Shown one piece after another: positions 50,224 to 59,786 of a stretch of DNA of 60,993 nt. Source of the stretch: Candidatus Woesearchaeota archaeon (GTDB lineage Archaea; Nanobdellota; Nanobdellia; Woesearchaeales; SM23-78); NCBI GenBank assembly GCA_019322375.1, contig JAHWIP010000012.1, positions 1 to 60,993 on the forward strand, written 5' to 3'. The notes beneath the pieces are model-generated. The model did not search any database. It was not told the origin of the DNA and saw nothing but the letters and a program-made list of their open reading frames with translations. The position numbers and the translations under genes are program-made. Position 1 is the first letter of the stretch. Each line of letters starts with the position of its first letter.

Positions 50224-51705
50224 ATGTCATACACCAAAAAGGCAGTGAAAGGATTTTCAATAGTTTTCATTGTGAATGTAATAGCTGCTTTCCTGGGGTA
50301 CTTGATTAGGATAGCCCTTGCTAGAAATTTAACTGTAGCAGAATACGGACTTTTCTTTGCTGTGTTCACACTCATAAACTTCGTGGCACTCTTCCACAAC
50401 TTGGGATTAGGGCAGGCACTGGTAAAATTTATTCCAGAATTCCTGGTAAAAAAGAGATATGCTGACATAAAGAACTCAATCACTATAGCCCTCGCTGGCA
50501 GGTGTATCACAATAATAATCCTGGCAGTTCTACTCGCAACTTTTTCAGGTTTTCTAGCAGAAAAATATTTTAAAACGCCATTAGCTGTTCCTGTAATTTT
50601 ACTTTTCATTTTCATACTGTTCTTTGAAAACTTAAGAAGCCTCCTGAGATACATTTATCAGTCATTTCAAAAGATGATTGGTTTTGCCATAATTTACCTG
50701 GTGGAGAATATAGCCATTCTTGTTCTTTTGCTTGTATTTTTCATTTTTATCAAGAAAAATATTTTCTCAGCAGTATATGCCCATCTTGCAACTTATATTT
50801 TAGTCACGCTTCTCTTTACAATACCTATTTTCAAATTTTTCAATTTTTCAAAATACAGGCTCTCAATAAAAAAGGATTTGATAAAAAAAATCCTGAAATT
50901 TGGAGTCTTGGTGGTTCTCATAGGGGTTGGTGCCAAAATAATCATATATACAGACACCCTCATACTCACTTATTTCAGAAACCTTGAAGAAGTAGGAATT
51001 TACAATGCTGTTGTTCCAACAGTAATGATGATATTGTTCTTCACAACGTCAGTGTCATCTGTTATACTGCCGTTGATATCAGAGCTCTGGACCAAGAAAA
51101 GAAAGGACTATCTTGCATCTGGATTGAAAGTGCTGGAAAAATACACTTTTGCAGTGGTCTTCCCAGTCATCCTGGCTGTTTTTGCATTTTCGCGCCTCGT
51201 GCTGAGCCTTATGTTTGGAGCAGAATATGCTGCAGGAGATGTAACCATGCAGGTCCTGCTGATAGGCATATTGTTCATGGCAATGTTTTCAATCTACTCA
51301 ACAGTGTTCTCAGGAATCGGAAGGCCGGGCATAAGCACAAAAATATTGCTGCAGGGCGCTCTGATTAATTTTGTACTAAATTTATTGATAATTCCTAAAC
51401 TGGGGATGCTAGGAGCAGCCATCACCTCCCTGATAACATACTTTTATGTGTTCCTTATCTCAGTGTTTAAGCTAAGAAAAATCATCAAGGTAACCCTGCC
51501 CTGGCTTAACTGGGGCAAAACCACTCTTGCAGGATTTTTCATGCTTTTCCTGATACTCCTCTTGAAAAAAATAATATTTATGAACGTTTACCTAGAAGCA
51601 GTGCTTGTTGCTGTAATTGCAGGAATCGTGTATCTGTGCTTGATATTTACTTTGAAAGTAGCTGACTTGAAAGAATTAAAAGAATTTCTAAGACATGTCT
51701 TTTAA
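50224..51705 (+). CDS. Polysaccharide flippase (Wzx/MATE-type)
   Basis: A 493-residue membrane protein with about 12-14 helices of the oligosaccharidyl-lipid flippase group (AVKGFSIVFIVNVIAAFLGY; YGLFFAVFTLINFVALFHNL; VSSVILPLISELWTKKRKDY; LVLSLMFGAEYAAGDVTM). It would move lipid-linked glycans to the outer face. A 4,6-dehydratase gene follows about 100 bases downstream. Confidence 0.88.
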   Translation: MSYTKKAVKGFSIVFIVNVIAAFLGYLIRIALARNLTVAEYGLFFAVFTLINFVALFHNLGLGQALVKFIPEFLVKKRYADIKNSITIALAGRCITIIILAVLLATFSGFLAEKYFKTPLAVPVILLFIFILFFENLRSLLRYIYQSFQKMIGFAIIYLVENIAILVLLLVFFIFIKKNIFSAVYAHLATYILVTLLFTIPIFKFFNFSKYRLSIKKDLIKKILKFGVLVVLIGVGAKIIIYTDTLILTYFRNLEEVGIYNAVVPTVMMILFFTTSVSSVILPLISELWTKKRKDYLASGLKVLEKYTFAVVFPVILAVFAFSRLVLSLMFGAEYAAGDVTMQVLLIGILFMAMFSIYSTVFSGIGRPGISTKILLQGALINFVLNLLIIPKLGMLGAAITSLITYFYVFLISVFKLRKIIKVTLPWLNWGKTTLAGFFMLFLILLLKKIIFMNVYLEAVLVAVIAGIVYLCLIFTLKVADLKELKEFLRHVF

Positions 51706-51811
51706 CATGGCCTTATGGAACTTTATAGAATAATCAATCATAAACTATATATATGACTTTTTAGGTATAACAAGTAAGAATCCAAAAAAAAACTGAAGGT
51801 GGCAAGTCAAA

Positions 51812-52831
51812 ATGGAGAATTTTTACAAGGGAAAAGACCTGATGGTTACGGGCGGCTGTGGTTCTATAGGCAAAGAGATAGTACTGCAGCTTTTGAAGTA
51901 CAAACCGAAAAGATTAAGAGTTTTTGATCAGTCTGAATCAGGGTTGTTTCATTTACAAGAACAATTAAGTTCTTATGATAACATAAGATGTTTGGTGGGA
52001 AATATAAGAGACAAGGAAAGACTGAGAAGAGCAGTAAAAGGAGTTGACATTATTTTTCATGCCGCTGCATTAAAACACGTTCCTTTATGTGAATACAATC
52101 CTTATGAAGCAGTCCAGACCAATGTTATCGGAACCCAGAACCTGATAGAAGTGGCTAGAGAAGAAAGCGTTGACAGGATTATTGCGATAAGCACAGATAA
52201 AGCAGCAAACCCGATTAACACAATGGGCGCTACCAAGTTACTAAGCGAGAAGTTGATTCTTACAGGTGCTCTGGGCGTGTGCAAAACAATTTTCTCATGT
52301 GTAAGATTTGGAAACGTCCTGAACTCAGACGGTTCTGTGATTCCAATATTTAAAAGACAGATAGCAAAAGGAGGTCCTGTGACAATCACATCAAGAGAGA
52401 TGACCAGGTACTTTATGAGCATGCCCAAAGCAGTCAGCCTTATACTGAAATCTGCATTTTTAACCAAGGGCGGAGAAATCTTTATTTTGCCAATGGAAGC
52501 CCTGAAAATAACTGATTTGGCTGAAGTAATGATAGAAGAACTGGCTCCAAAGCACGGCTATGACCCAAAAGAGATAAAATTCAAGGACATAGGCGTAAGG
52601 CCTGGTGAAAAAATCCACGAATCCCTTATAACCAAGGAGGAGATTGAGTATCTTTCAAAGGTTGAAGACCTGATGGTATTATCAGTCTCTTTGATATCTG
52701 GCCAGACAAAAAAAAAGAAAGTTAAGAAAGACAAAAATGATGCAAATCATCTTGATTACCACTCAGGCAACATACCTCTTCTAGATAAAAAACAGATAAG
52801 AAAGATATTAAAAGAAGAAAACATGATTTAA
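51812..52831 (+). CDS. UDP-GlcNAc 4,6-dehydratase-like protein (FlaA1/CapD type)
   Basis: A 339-residue SDR: LMVTGGCGSIGKEIVLQLLK, FHAAALKHVPLCEYNPYEAV, AISTDKAANPINTMGATKLL and RFGNVLNSDGSVIPIF, all typical of PseB/CapD dehydratases. The catalytic Tyr of SDRs is replaced by Met in MGATK, as in this subgroup. It starts the pathway to 2,4-diamino-trideoxy sugars used in pseudaminic or legionaminic acid. Confidence 0.88.
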   Translation: MENFYKGKDLMVTGGCGSIGKEIVLQLLKYKPKRLRVFDQSESGLFHLQEQLSSYDNIRCLVGNIRDKERLRRAVKGVDIIFHAAALKHVPLCEYNPYEAVQTNVIGTQNLIEVAREESVDRIIAISTDKAANPINTMGATKLLSEKLILTGALGVCKTIFSCVRFGNVLNSDGSVIPIFKRQIAKGGPVTITSREMTRYFMSMPKAVSLILKSAFLTKGGEIFILPMEALKITDLAEVMIEELAPKHGYDPKEIKFKDIGVRPGEKIHESLITKEEIEYLSKVEDLMVLSVSLISGQTKKKKVKKDKNDANHLDYHSGNIPLLDKKQIRKILKEENMI

Positions 52832-52839
52832 AACATGAT

Positions 52840-53673
52840 TTAATCTTCTTCTTTTTTTTGCTTATGAACAATATATTTTGTTTTCTTATAAAGATCAGCA
52901 GTCTGAAACACTTTTGGAATGCGTACAGGAATGCCTGCATCTCTCATAGCCTTTTTTGCCATGTCAGGGGTGATAGGAGTATAATGGAATATGCTGCCTG
53001 CTGCTGCTGCTGAAGCATGCCCTTTCTTAACAACATCAACAAAATCCTGTAGTTTGCCAGCACCACCAGCGCCAATAACAGGAATCTTAACCGCGTCTGA
53101 AACCTTTTTGATAAGTTCAATATCATACCCTTTCATGGCCCCTTCTTGGTCAATAGAATTAATAAGAATCTCTCCAGCTCCCAATTCTTCAGCTTTCTTA
53201 GCCCATTCAACAGGGTCAATACCAGTTGGTTTTGAACCGCTTCTAGTGTAAGCTTCATAAGAACCGTCTTTTTTCTTTTTTGCATCAATAGAAACAACAA
53301 TACACTGGCTCCCAAACTTCTTAGCTCCGTCAGTTATTAATTGAGGGTTATCAACAGCAGCCGTGTTAATCACAACTTTTTCAGCACCTGCCTTGATTAT
53401 CTGAGTCATTTGCTCAACAGTCTTTATGCCTCCTCCATAAGCAAAAGGCATGAATACTTCTTCAGACACCTGTTTCACCAGGAAAGGGTCAAGGTCTTCA
53501 TCCTCAACAGTGCTTCCAATATCAAGAAGCATTAATTCATCCACCTGTCTTGCTTCAAACACGCGCACAATCGTGATAACATTAGCCACTGTTCTTGAAT
53601 TCTTGAAATTTACCGGCTTTTTTAATAATCCGTCCTGCATAAGCAGAACCGGAATAACCCTTGTTTTTAACAT
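52840..53673 (-). CDS. HisF-like cyclase subunit for sugar amidination
   Basis: A TIM barrel of about 277 residues homologous to HisF: start MLKTRVIPVLLMQDGLLKKP, MPFAYGGGIKTVEQMTQI, VVSIDAKKKKDGSY and AGGAGKLQDFVDVVKKG. The ATG at 53673 with AGGTGA seven bases upstream is chosen; frame open to a GTG at 53685. Paired with a HisH-like gene and a WbpG-like amidotransferase, so its role is ammonia transfer to a sugar rather than histidine synthesis. Confidence 0.85.
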   Translation of the reverse strand: MLKTRVIPVLLMQDGLLKKPVNFKNSRTVANVITIVRVFEARQVDELMLLDIGSTVEDEDLDPFLVKQVSEEVFMPFAYGGGIKTVEQMTQIIKAGAEKVVINTAAVDNPQLITDGAKKFGSQCIVVSIDAKKKKDGSYEAYTRSGSKPTGIDPVEWAKKAEELGAGEILINSIDQEGAMKGYDIELIKKVSDAVKIPVIGAGGAGKLQDFVDVVKKGHASAAAAGSIFHYTPITPDMAKKAMRDAGIPVRIPKVFQTADLYKKTKYIVHKQKKEED

Positions 53674-53692
53674 TTCTTTCATCACCTGCTTA

Positions 53693-53851
53693 TCATGACC
53701 TAGTCAAGTTAATTTTGTCATCAGAGTGCTTGACCTTCTCATAAAAGTCAAGTGTTTCCTCTTCTTCCTCCCTTTCATCATACCAGTAATCCTCTGCTTT
53801 TCTCAGGATTTTTTTAACATGGGCGTTAGGAGGGGTTTTTAAGCTAGTCAT
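53693..53851 (-). CDS. Small acidic protein between hisH- and hisF-like genes, 52 aa
   Basis: Starts MTSLKTPPNAHVKKILRKAE and goes on through DYWYDEREEEEET. It sits five bases after the HisH-like stop and ends just before the HisF-like start. Not recognised; packed in the operon, so probably real. May aid the HisFH-WbpG complex. Confidence 0.6.
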   Translation of the reverse strand: MTSLKTPPNAHVKKILRKAEDYWYDEREEEEETLDFYEKVKHSDDKINLTRS

Positions 53852-53856
53852 TTTTA

Positions 53857-54525
53857 TCAATCTTTATTTTTCTGCTTTCCTGAGTTCTTCTCAGACTCAA
53901 TTTTAGAAACATGATCTGCAAAGTTTTTTATTATCAATAATCCAAACTTATGGCTTTTCTCAGGGTGAAATTGTGTTCCAAAGATGTTTTTGTATTCAAC
54001 TGCAGCAACAAAATTCCCTCCGTAGTCACAGGTTGCGGCAATAGCTTCTTTTTTCTCACAGACAGGATGAAAACTGTGGACATAATAAAAATCAACTCCG
54101 TTAGAAACATCCTTGAATAATATTGAGTCTTTTTTAACTATGTGCGTGTCATCCCACCCTATGTGCGGCAGCCTGAGTTTGGAATCTTTAAGCTCAAGCT
54201 TTTTCACGCTCATGGGAATAAAATCAAAACCTTTATTCCTGCCCCCTTCAAAACCTTCTGTTGCAAGCAGCTGAACCCCGAGGCAGATACCAAGGACTGG
54301 CTTGCCGTCTTTTTTTACTGCTTTGGTCAGGAGTTCAACAAGGCCTAACTTATTAAGGGTGTCCATTGCATCTCCAAATGCTCCGACGCCTGCAAGCACG
54401 TAAGCATCTGCTTTCTCTACATCCTTTACTTTATTAGAAATAATGACATCTTGATAGCCAACCCTGTTAAATGCTTTCATAACATTTCTCAGGTTCCCCA
54501 TTCCATAATCAACAACCAATATCAT
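53857..54525 (-). CDS. HisH-like glutaminase subunit
   Basis: A class I glutamine amidotransferase of 222 residues: ILVVDYGMGNLRNVMKAFNR, catalytic Cys in GICLGVQLLATEGFEGG, and GTQFHPEKSHKFG. It should release ammonia from glutamine and feed it through the HisF-like barrel to the sugar amidotransferase encoded upstream. It ends with a charged tail (SEKNSGKQKNKD). Confidence 0.88.
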   Translation of the reverse strand: MILVVDYGMGNLRNVMKAFNRVGYQDVIISNKVKDVEKADAYVLAGVGAFGDAMDTLNKLGLVELLTKAVKKDGKPVLGICLGVQLLATEGFEGGRNKGFDFIPMSVKKLELKDSKLRLPHIGWDDTHIVKKDSILFKDVSNGVDFYYVHSFHPVCEKKEAIAATCDYGGNFVAAVEYKNIFGTQFHPEKSHKFGLLIIKNFADHVSKIESEKNSGKQKNKD

Positions 54526-54561
54526 TTTTTTGCTTGTTATGTTCCTGTGCTTGTTTTTTTA

Positions 54562-55767
54562 TTATTTTTTATTTTTCTTATTATTTCTCAGGTCAGGATT
54601 TCTTCTTAAATCAACATATTTCCTTTTCAGTATCAGGCTTCCATCCATGTCTCTTTTAAAGCTTCCATCTTCATCAGTCTCAAACAGCACCCTATTGGTG
54701 AATGAATCGCATATTTTATCAAATTCCTCCCTGTCCATCTTGAAGTGCCTACAGAATCTTCTAATAGCTTCCAGAGGATACTTGCCGTCATACCGTTCTA
54801 CAAGCCTGAGAGCTTCATTTCTGTCAATAATGCCATTTCTGAGATCCCTGACAGCATCATCAGTTGCTCTGCCAAAACCGTATTTTACAAACTTAAGATA
54901 ATCATGTATAGTCATGGAATAGCAGTCAATGTTTTCATAATCTTCATACGTGACTTCAACCCTGTCAATCCTGCTCTTCCATCCAAGCTTTTTCATGAGC
55001 GCCAGCTGTTTTGGAACATCCCATTTAAAGAAATAACCATACCACACGCTTGTCACTCCGACTCTTTCAAGGTCTTCTTTTGAAGGATAAATATAAGGCT
55101 TAACATCAGATAATGTGAGTCCTAGGTCATCACTAACCATATCTTCTGGCCTGTTGCCAATCAATCCCCCATAATCATTCAGCCATCTCTGGTCAAGAAT
55201 CTTGGCATTCCTGGATTCTTTGGTATAACCCCCGTACTCCATTTGAGGGCATTCTCCCCACACAACCAAGGGGATGTTGAATTTTACTGCGAAGTGAATT
55301 GGAACAGTAAAGATTCCCAGGTGGTTGGGCCATTCATTATCCCCAACCCTTTTTAAGCCTTCAATAACCATCTTTTCATAAACAATAGGGTTTCGCTTGA
55401 AGTGAATAAGGTCAACACCCATCCTGTTAAGCATGTCCAGGTTTTTTCTTCCTGTCTTGGAAGGAAGAGTGGGCTCAAAAGTGACGCATAAAGGCCTCAT
55501 CTTATGAATTTCTTTCAAAACATAAACAAGAAAAGCACTGTCCTTGCCTCCGCTCACAGGAATAAGGCAGTCATATCTCAATGGGTCATCATTTTTATTT
55601 TTCTTAACCAGGGCTTCGAACTCTTTTCTTCTGGCATCCCAGTCAATAGGCTGGGCATGGGTGCCGTGTTTTTTTTCAAAGGTCCTGCAGGCGTCACAAA
55701 CATCTTCCTCATCAAAAGTCAGGTCTGGCTTGGTGTCAGGCATCACGCAGTTTTTGCAGTATCTCAT
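54562..55767 (-). CDS. N-acetyl sugar amidotransferase (WbpG/PseA-like)
   Basis: A 401-residue PP-loop ATPase: RYCKNCVMPDTKPDLTFDEE with a cysteine-rich start (CKNC, CDAC), PVSGGKDSAFLVYVLKE (PP-loop) and WGECPQMEYGG. WbpG and PseA use ammonia from HisH/HisF to convert an N-acetyl to an acetamidino group on a sugar. First of the WbpG-HisH-52aa-HisF operon. Confidence 0.9.
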   Translation of the reverse strand: MRYCKNCVMPDTKPDLTFDEEDVCDACRTFEKKHGTHAQPIDWDARRKEFEALVKKNKNDDPLRYDCLIPVSGGKDSAFLVYVLKEIHKMRPLCVTFEPTLPSKTGRKNLDMLNRMGVDLIHFKRNPIVYEKMVIEGLKRVGDNEWPNHLGIFTVPIHFAVKFNIPLVVWGECPQMEYGGYTKESRNAKILDQRWLNDYGGLIGNRPEDMVSDDLGLTLSDVKPYIYPSKEDLERVGVTSVWYGYFFKWDVPKQLALMKKLGWKSRIDRVEVTYEDYENIDCYSMTIHDYLKFVKYGFGRATDDAVRDLRNGIIDRNEALRLVERYDGKYPLEAIRRFCRHFKMDREEFDKICDSFTNRVLFETDEDGSFKRDMDGSLILKRKYVDLRRNPDLRNNKKNKK

Positions 55768-55786
55768 TTTCAGAATACATGTTCTT

Positions 55787-55820
55787 TATGTTCTTATGTT
55801 CTTTATGTTCTTAACTTATT
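55787..55820. repeat. Short TATGTTCTT repeats
   Basis: Between the amidotransferase and the next gene, ATGTTCTT recurs four times in about 34 bases. The rest of the 200-base gap holds AT-rich promoter-like DNA, including TTTTTAAATG near 55938 about 30 bases before the next ATG. Confidence 0.5.
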
Positions 55821-55968
55821 TATTTCTTTTTATTTTCCCCCTAACTTATTTTTCTCTCAACAAGTCTTTATAATACTTATGAAAGAAGATTCCATGGTTT
55901 TTTATATTTTGCTGTTTGACTTCTGCTGTTTAATAAAGTTTTTAAATGATTTCCCCATCCCATGCAGT

Positions 55969-56697
55969 ATGCCGAAAATAAGTGTGAGCACATTGTCTTT
56001 TTATTACTGGGTTGAAAATCCCCGCGAAGACTGGATAAATAGCCAGCTGCAAGTCCTTGACTGGATAAAGGATGTTGTGGATAATGTTGAACTCCACATG
56101 ATTAATAAAGATATTTTGAAGCTGACAGATGAACATATCCTGAAGTACAAACAAAAACTAGCTCCATTTGAAACAATTACCCTCCATCTTCCTTCAAACT
56201 TTTCAGATGTTTTTTCCCAGGAAGAATTTCCTTTAGTTGATAAGAAAATCAATGCCCTGGTTAAAGAACTTAATATAAAGCATTGTGTCTTCCACGCAGA
56301 TCATTATGCGAAAGCTGGCTTTAACTTTACTTTTCCTGTTGCTATTGAAAATCCAGACACCAAATCTGCTAATTATCAGAACCTGTTTGAATTAAAGGAT
56401 TTGAACAAGCCCCTGGTTATAGATGTGAACCATATTGAGGAAAAAGAACAGAGTCTCTTTGACAAGCAATATCGTTCTGTAAAAAACAGAATAGTGGAAA
56501 TACATTTTTCAGTTCTAAAAAATGATTATTACAAGAAGTTTCCTTACGTTGTTACTCCGCATTACTTGGCTTATAAGTCAGGTCAAAAGTTACCGCAGAA
56601 CATTCCTAAAGATGTTATCTGGGTGGTTGAAGGAGTTATCCCAAACAAAAGAATGGACTTGTTAAAATCTGAAATAGAACTAATTAAAAATTATTAG
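55969..56697 (+). CDS. Xylose isomerase-like TIM-barrel protein
   Basis: A 242-residue protein starting MPKISVSTLSFYYWVENPRE. Opening ISVSTLSFY, a central VELHMINKD, ITLHLPSN and the end VIPNKRMDLLKS suggest an AP-endonuclease-2/xylose isomerase-like barrel. The frame is open far upstream, but the ATG at 55969 follows a TATA-like TTTTTAAATG by about 30 bases, and the upstream part lies antisense to the amidotransferase. Function unknown, perhaps sugar isomerisation in glycan synthesis. Confidence 0.65.
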   Translation: MPKISVSTLSFYYWVENPREDWINSQLQVLDWIKDVVDNVELHMINKDILKLTDEHILKYKQKLAPFETITLHLPSNFSDVFSQEEFPLVDKKINALVKELNIKHCVFHADHYAKAGFNFTFPVAIENPDTKSANYQNLFELKDLNKPLVIDVNHIEEKEQSLFDKQYRSVKNRIVEIHFSVLKNDYYKKFPYVVTPHYLAYKSGQKLPQNIPKDVIWVVEGVIPNKRMDLLKSEIELIKNY

Positions 56698-56711
56698 GCA
56701 GCCTTTTCCCT

Positions 56712-57122
56712 TTATTTTTCCTTTTCCTGTCTTTTCTTGAAAAACTTGGCTGGATTGCCAAACCAAATCTCGTTGGGGGGGACATCCTTGTTTACAAGGC
56801 TGTTTGCTCCAACAATGGAATTTTCTCCAATTGTCACACCTGGCATCACAGTTGCGTTTGCTCCGACACCGCAGTTCTTTTTTAAAACAACCTTTCCCCC
56901 TTTTCCGTCCATGGATGAGTAGCTCATTATTACCGCGCCCCAGCCAATCTTCACGTTATCTTCTATTTTCACTCCTTTGTAAGCATCTATTAGTGTGAAT
57001 GAACCTATCTCTGTGTTTTTTCCCAGTTCTAGATTCTCGCGATACTTAACCAACCAGTACCACTGAGTCATTCCATACTCGTTGAATATTGGGCCCTGCC
57101 TTTTTGGTTTTTTATCATCCAT
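56712..57122 (-). CDS. Left-handed beta-helix acyltransferase
   Basis: A 136-residue hexapeptide-repeat protein (LELGKNTEIGSFTLIDAYKG; VGANATVMPGVTIGENSIVG; EIWFGNPAKFFKKRQ). Trimeric O- or N-acetyltransferase type. In this cluster it probably acetylates a sugar of the nonulosonate pathway. It lies between the TIM-barrel gene (convergent) and a glycosyltransferase. Confidence 0.82.
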   Translation of the reverse strand: MDDKKPKRQGPIFNEYGMTQWYWLVKYRENLELGKNTEIGSFTLIDAYKGVKIEDNVKIGWGAVIMSYSSMDGKGGKVVLKKNCGVGANATVMPGVTIGENSIVGANSLVNKDVPPNEIWFGNPAKFFKKRQEKEK

Positions 57123-57152
57123 TTTTTACACCTATTTTCTTTTTTTAACAAT

Positions 57153-57851
57153 TTAATAATTCCTTAGCCCAGGGATGTCTCTGTACTTGGCAAATAACTG
57201 CTCTCTTCCTTTTTTCACTCTTTCCTTGTTAGCAGTTAGGCTTGAGCTATGGCGAAAATAATTATAAAGAGGCTTATCCACCCTTACTTTTTTGTATTTT
57301 TTCATGATTTTTATGATTAAGTCATATTCTGGAAAAATCAACTCCTTATCATAATATCCAGCCTCTTTAACAGCATCCGTTCTGAATAAAATACCTCCAG
57401 CTATAGTCTTAAAAACATTATCCATCTTCATAACAGTAACCTTTCCTTTCTCATTTTTTTCATAATAGTCAGTATATACAAACCCTATCTCTTTTTTTCC
57501 ATCGCCTTGCTGTATTGCACCCAGCATTTCTTTAAGTGCATCTGGTTCAAGAGTGTCGTCAGCATCAAGGAAGGTTAAGTACTCTGTTTTCACTGCTTTC
57601 ATGCCTGTGTTGGCAGCTTCAATATAGCCTACATGCCTAAGTTTTATAACTTCTACCAAGCCTAAGTCCTTGTATTTTTCAAGAATCTTGCTGGTATTAT
57701 CTGTTGAGCCGTCATTAACAACCAGAATTTCGAAGAGTTTCTTGTCCAGGCTCTGGTTTAGAATACTCTTGATTGCCTTTTCAATAAATTTTCCATAATT
57801 ATAAGTTTTTATAATAATAGTTATTAATTTTATTTTTTTCATTTTTTTCAT
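57153..57851 (-). CDS. Family 2 glycosyltransferase
   Basis: A 232-residue GT-A enzyme: LITIIIKTYNYGKFIEKAIK, ILVVNDGSTDNTSKIL and TFLDADDTLEPDALKEM (DxD). Short, ending in a basic helix. Its start overlaps the end of the NeuB-like gene by four bases, so it is coupled to it. Confidence 0.88.
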   Translation of the reverse strand: MKKMKKIKLITIIIKTYNYGKFIEKAIKSILNQSLDKKLFEILVVNDGSTDNTSKILEKYKDLGLVEVIKLRHVGYIEAANTGMKAVKTEYLTFLDADDTLEPDALKEMLGAIQQGDGKKEIGFVYTDYYEKNEKGKVTVMKMDNVFKTIAGGILFRTDAVKEAGYYDKELIFPEYDLIIKIMKKYKKVRVDKPLYNYFRHSSSLTANKERVKKGREQLFAKYRDIPGLRNY

Positions 57852-58957
57852 TTGCTAAGCAGGCAGTCCCAGGTTATGGGTTCATTAGCTTTCACATCTT
57901 TTGTAACCCTGGCTTTTTTTTCAATAAGCAGGTCATAGTATTTCGGGTGATGACCATTACCCTTTTCTCCAGGCCTTAATATATCAATGTTTTCTTTTGT
58001 CAAAACTTCTCCTTTTTTTATATCCTTTATTGCAAACACGCTTCTGTAAGCAAATTTTCTTACGTATTTCTCAACAGGATAAATCTTTTTTTCGCTAGAG
58101 CCCATAAGCACAGGGTTAATCTCTATTTTCCCCCCTTTCCTCATCCTTTCCTCTGTCTCCCTGATTGCTTTCACCATCTCTTTAAGTTGCTTAGGGCTGA
58201 GCGCAAAGCTGTGGTCTGCCCCAGGAAGATTTTTATCAAGTGTGAAATGCTTCTCAACCACCTTGGCTCCTACGCTGACAGCAGCAACAGGTGCTTTGAC
58301 AGGGTCCTCAGAATGATCTGAAAAGCCTATTACTGCATCAGGAAAAGCAGATATTAATGTCCTGATAACATTAGCATTAGTAACTTCAAGAGGTGCAGGA
58401 TACTTGCCAATGCAGTGCAGCATAATTGTATTGTTATTCCTGCCTTCATCCCTAATTGTATGATAAGCCTCTTCTACTTCACGCATTAATGCGCAGCCAG
58501 TTGAAAAAATAATCGGAAGCCCTGTCTGGGCACAATGCCTGAGTAAGGGCAGGTGAGTAATGGCAAAAGACGCCATTTTCAAAGCAGCTGTTCCGCTTTT
58601 GGCCAGCACATCTGCTGATTCTTGGTCACAAGCAGTGCAAATAAAGATAATCCCCTTTTTTTTACAGTAATCAACCAGCTTTGAAATCCATTTGTAAGGA
58701 ACCTCTACATCTTCCATGAGCTTGTAGATAGACTCTTTTTTTCCTTTTGCAGTTATGTATTCTCCAGGTTCTTTTTGATACATTTTGCTGGCTTTAAAGA
58801 GCTGGAACTTGACAGCATCTGCTCCTGCTTTAACAGCAGCGTCAATGAGCTTTAAGGCCTGGTTAAACTTACCGTCATGGTTGATGCCGACCTCTGCAAT
58901 GATAAACACTGGCTGGCCCTTCCCAACAAGCTTGTTTCCTATTTTGAATTGGTTCAT
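57848..58957 (-). CDS. NeuB-type nonulosonic acid synthase, copy 1
   Basis: A 369-residue sialic-acid-synthase-like protein: FIIAEVGINHDGKFNQALKL, AGADAVKFQLFKASKMY, barrel, then a C-terminal SAF/antifreeze-like domain (VFAIKDIKKGEVLTKENID). It condenses a six-carbon sugar with phosphoenolpyruvate to a nine-carbon acid (legionaminic/pseudaminic-like here, given the 4,6-dehydratase). A second copy lies at 59851-60873. Confidence 0.9.
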   Translation of the reverse strand: MNQFKIGNKLVGKGQPVFIIAEVGINHDGKFNQALKLIDAAVKAGADAVKFQLFKASKMYQKEPGEYITAKGKKESIYKLMEDVEVPYKWISKLVDYCKKKGIIFICTACDQESADVLAKSGTAALKMASFAITHLPLLRHCAQTGLPIIFSTGCALMREVEEAYHTIRDEGRNNNTIMLHCIGKYPAPLEVTNANVIRTLISAFPDAVIGFSDHSEDPVKAPVAAVSVGAKVVEKHFTLDKNLPGADHSFALSPKQLKEMVKAIRETEERMRKGGKIEINPVLMGSSEKKIYPVEKYVRKFAYRSVFAIKDIKKGEVLTKENIDILRPGEKGNGHHPKYYDLLIEKKARVTKDVKANEPITWDCLLSK

Positions 58958-59026
58958 TTTTCAAACTTTTTTTTACTTTTTTTAATTTTTTTGTTTTTTT
59001 GTATTTGTTTGTTTTCCAGTTTTTAC

Positions 59027-59785
59027 CTACCAAATCCTTGAAGTTCCTACAGGGAGGTCTGAATTTATTTTTATGTATTCAGGATGCTTGTCCAGGAATT
59101 CAATCACATCCCTCACTTTTATAATGTCTTTTTTTATATTTTCAAAGAGTATATTGGCCAGCTCCAAATCCTTCTCAGTATCAATGGTAAGCCGGATATA
59201 TGGCTTGTTAAGTTCCTTATCCAACTCATATTCCTTTATTTTGAACATATCTTTATTATCGTTTATGAATGAAGTTACGAGTTCGCTCTTATGTTTTTTC
59301 TCGCCTAACTCGTGGGACTTAATCAGCACATCAGCATTTATTATTTCCACTATGCATCCAAGGGGAAGTTTTACTGCATATGAAAAGTCATATCCTTTCT
59401 TTATGTGCTCCTCTATAAATTCATCAAGTCTTTCAAGGTAAAACAAGGGGTTCTCTGAGGTAAGCCTGAGCAGCACATCAACACCAAATTTTTTTATGCA
59501 CTCGACGTATCTCCCAAGCACATCTTCCTCATCACCCACAAAATAATCGGCTTTCATCTTTTTTGCAAACTCAATAAATACCTTATTCTCTTTTTTGTCT
59601 GAAGTGGCAATTATGATTTGATTGACGTTCTTCAGCTTCCTCACTCTCTCCACAACATGCTCTATTATCGGCTTCCCGATTATCAGCTTCATGGGCTTGC
59701 CGTACATTCTTTTAGAGTTCATTCTGGCAGCAATAATAGCAGCCACTTTTTTTCCTTTTAGTTTGGGGTTCAGGTTTTTTTTCAT
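59027..59785 (-). CDS. CMP-sugar cytidylyltransferase (SpsF/NeuA-like)
   Basis: A 252-residue nucleotidyltransferase: KVAAIIAARMNSKRMYGKPM, KNVNQIIIATSDKKENKVF, DVLGRYVECIKKFGVDVLLR and RLTIDTEKDLELANILF. It would activate the nonulosonic acid as CMP-sugar, or act in a related surface-sugar pathway. Between the two NeuB-like genes. Confidence 0.85.
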   Translation of the reverse strand: MKKNLNPKLKGKKVAAIIAARMNSKRMYGKPMKLIIGKPIIEHVVERVRKLKNVNQIIIATSDKKENKVFIEFAKKMKADYFVGDEEDVLGRYVECIKKFGVDVLLRLTSENPLFYLERLDEFIEEHIKKGYDFSYAVKLPLGCIVEIINADVLIKSHELGEKKHKSELVTSFINDNKDMFKIKEYELDKELNKPYIRLTIDTEKDLELANILFENIKKDIIKVRDVIEFLDKHPEYIKINSDLPVGTSRIW

Positions 59786-59786
59786 T

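Noticed and set aside
50091..50654. 187-residue minus-strand frame
   Set aside because: Antisense to the first part of the flippase gene, which has clear membrane-family features; no motif in the antisense frame.
55504..55968. 5' extension of the TIM-barrel gene
   Set aside because: It runs antisense through the amidotransferase gene; the promoter and family-like start at 55969 support the short form.
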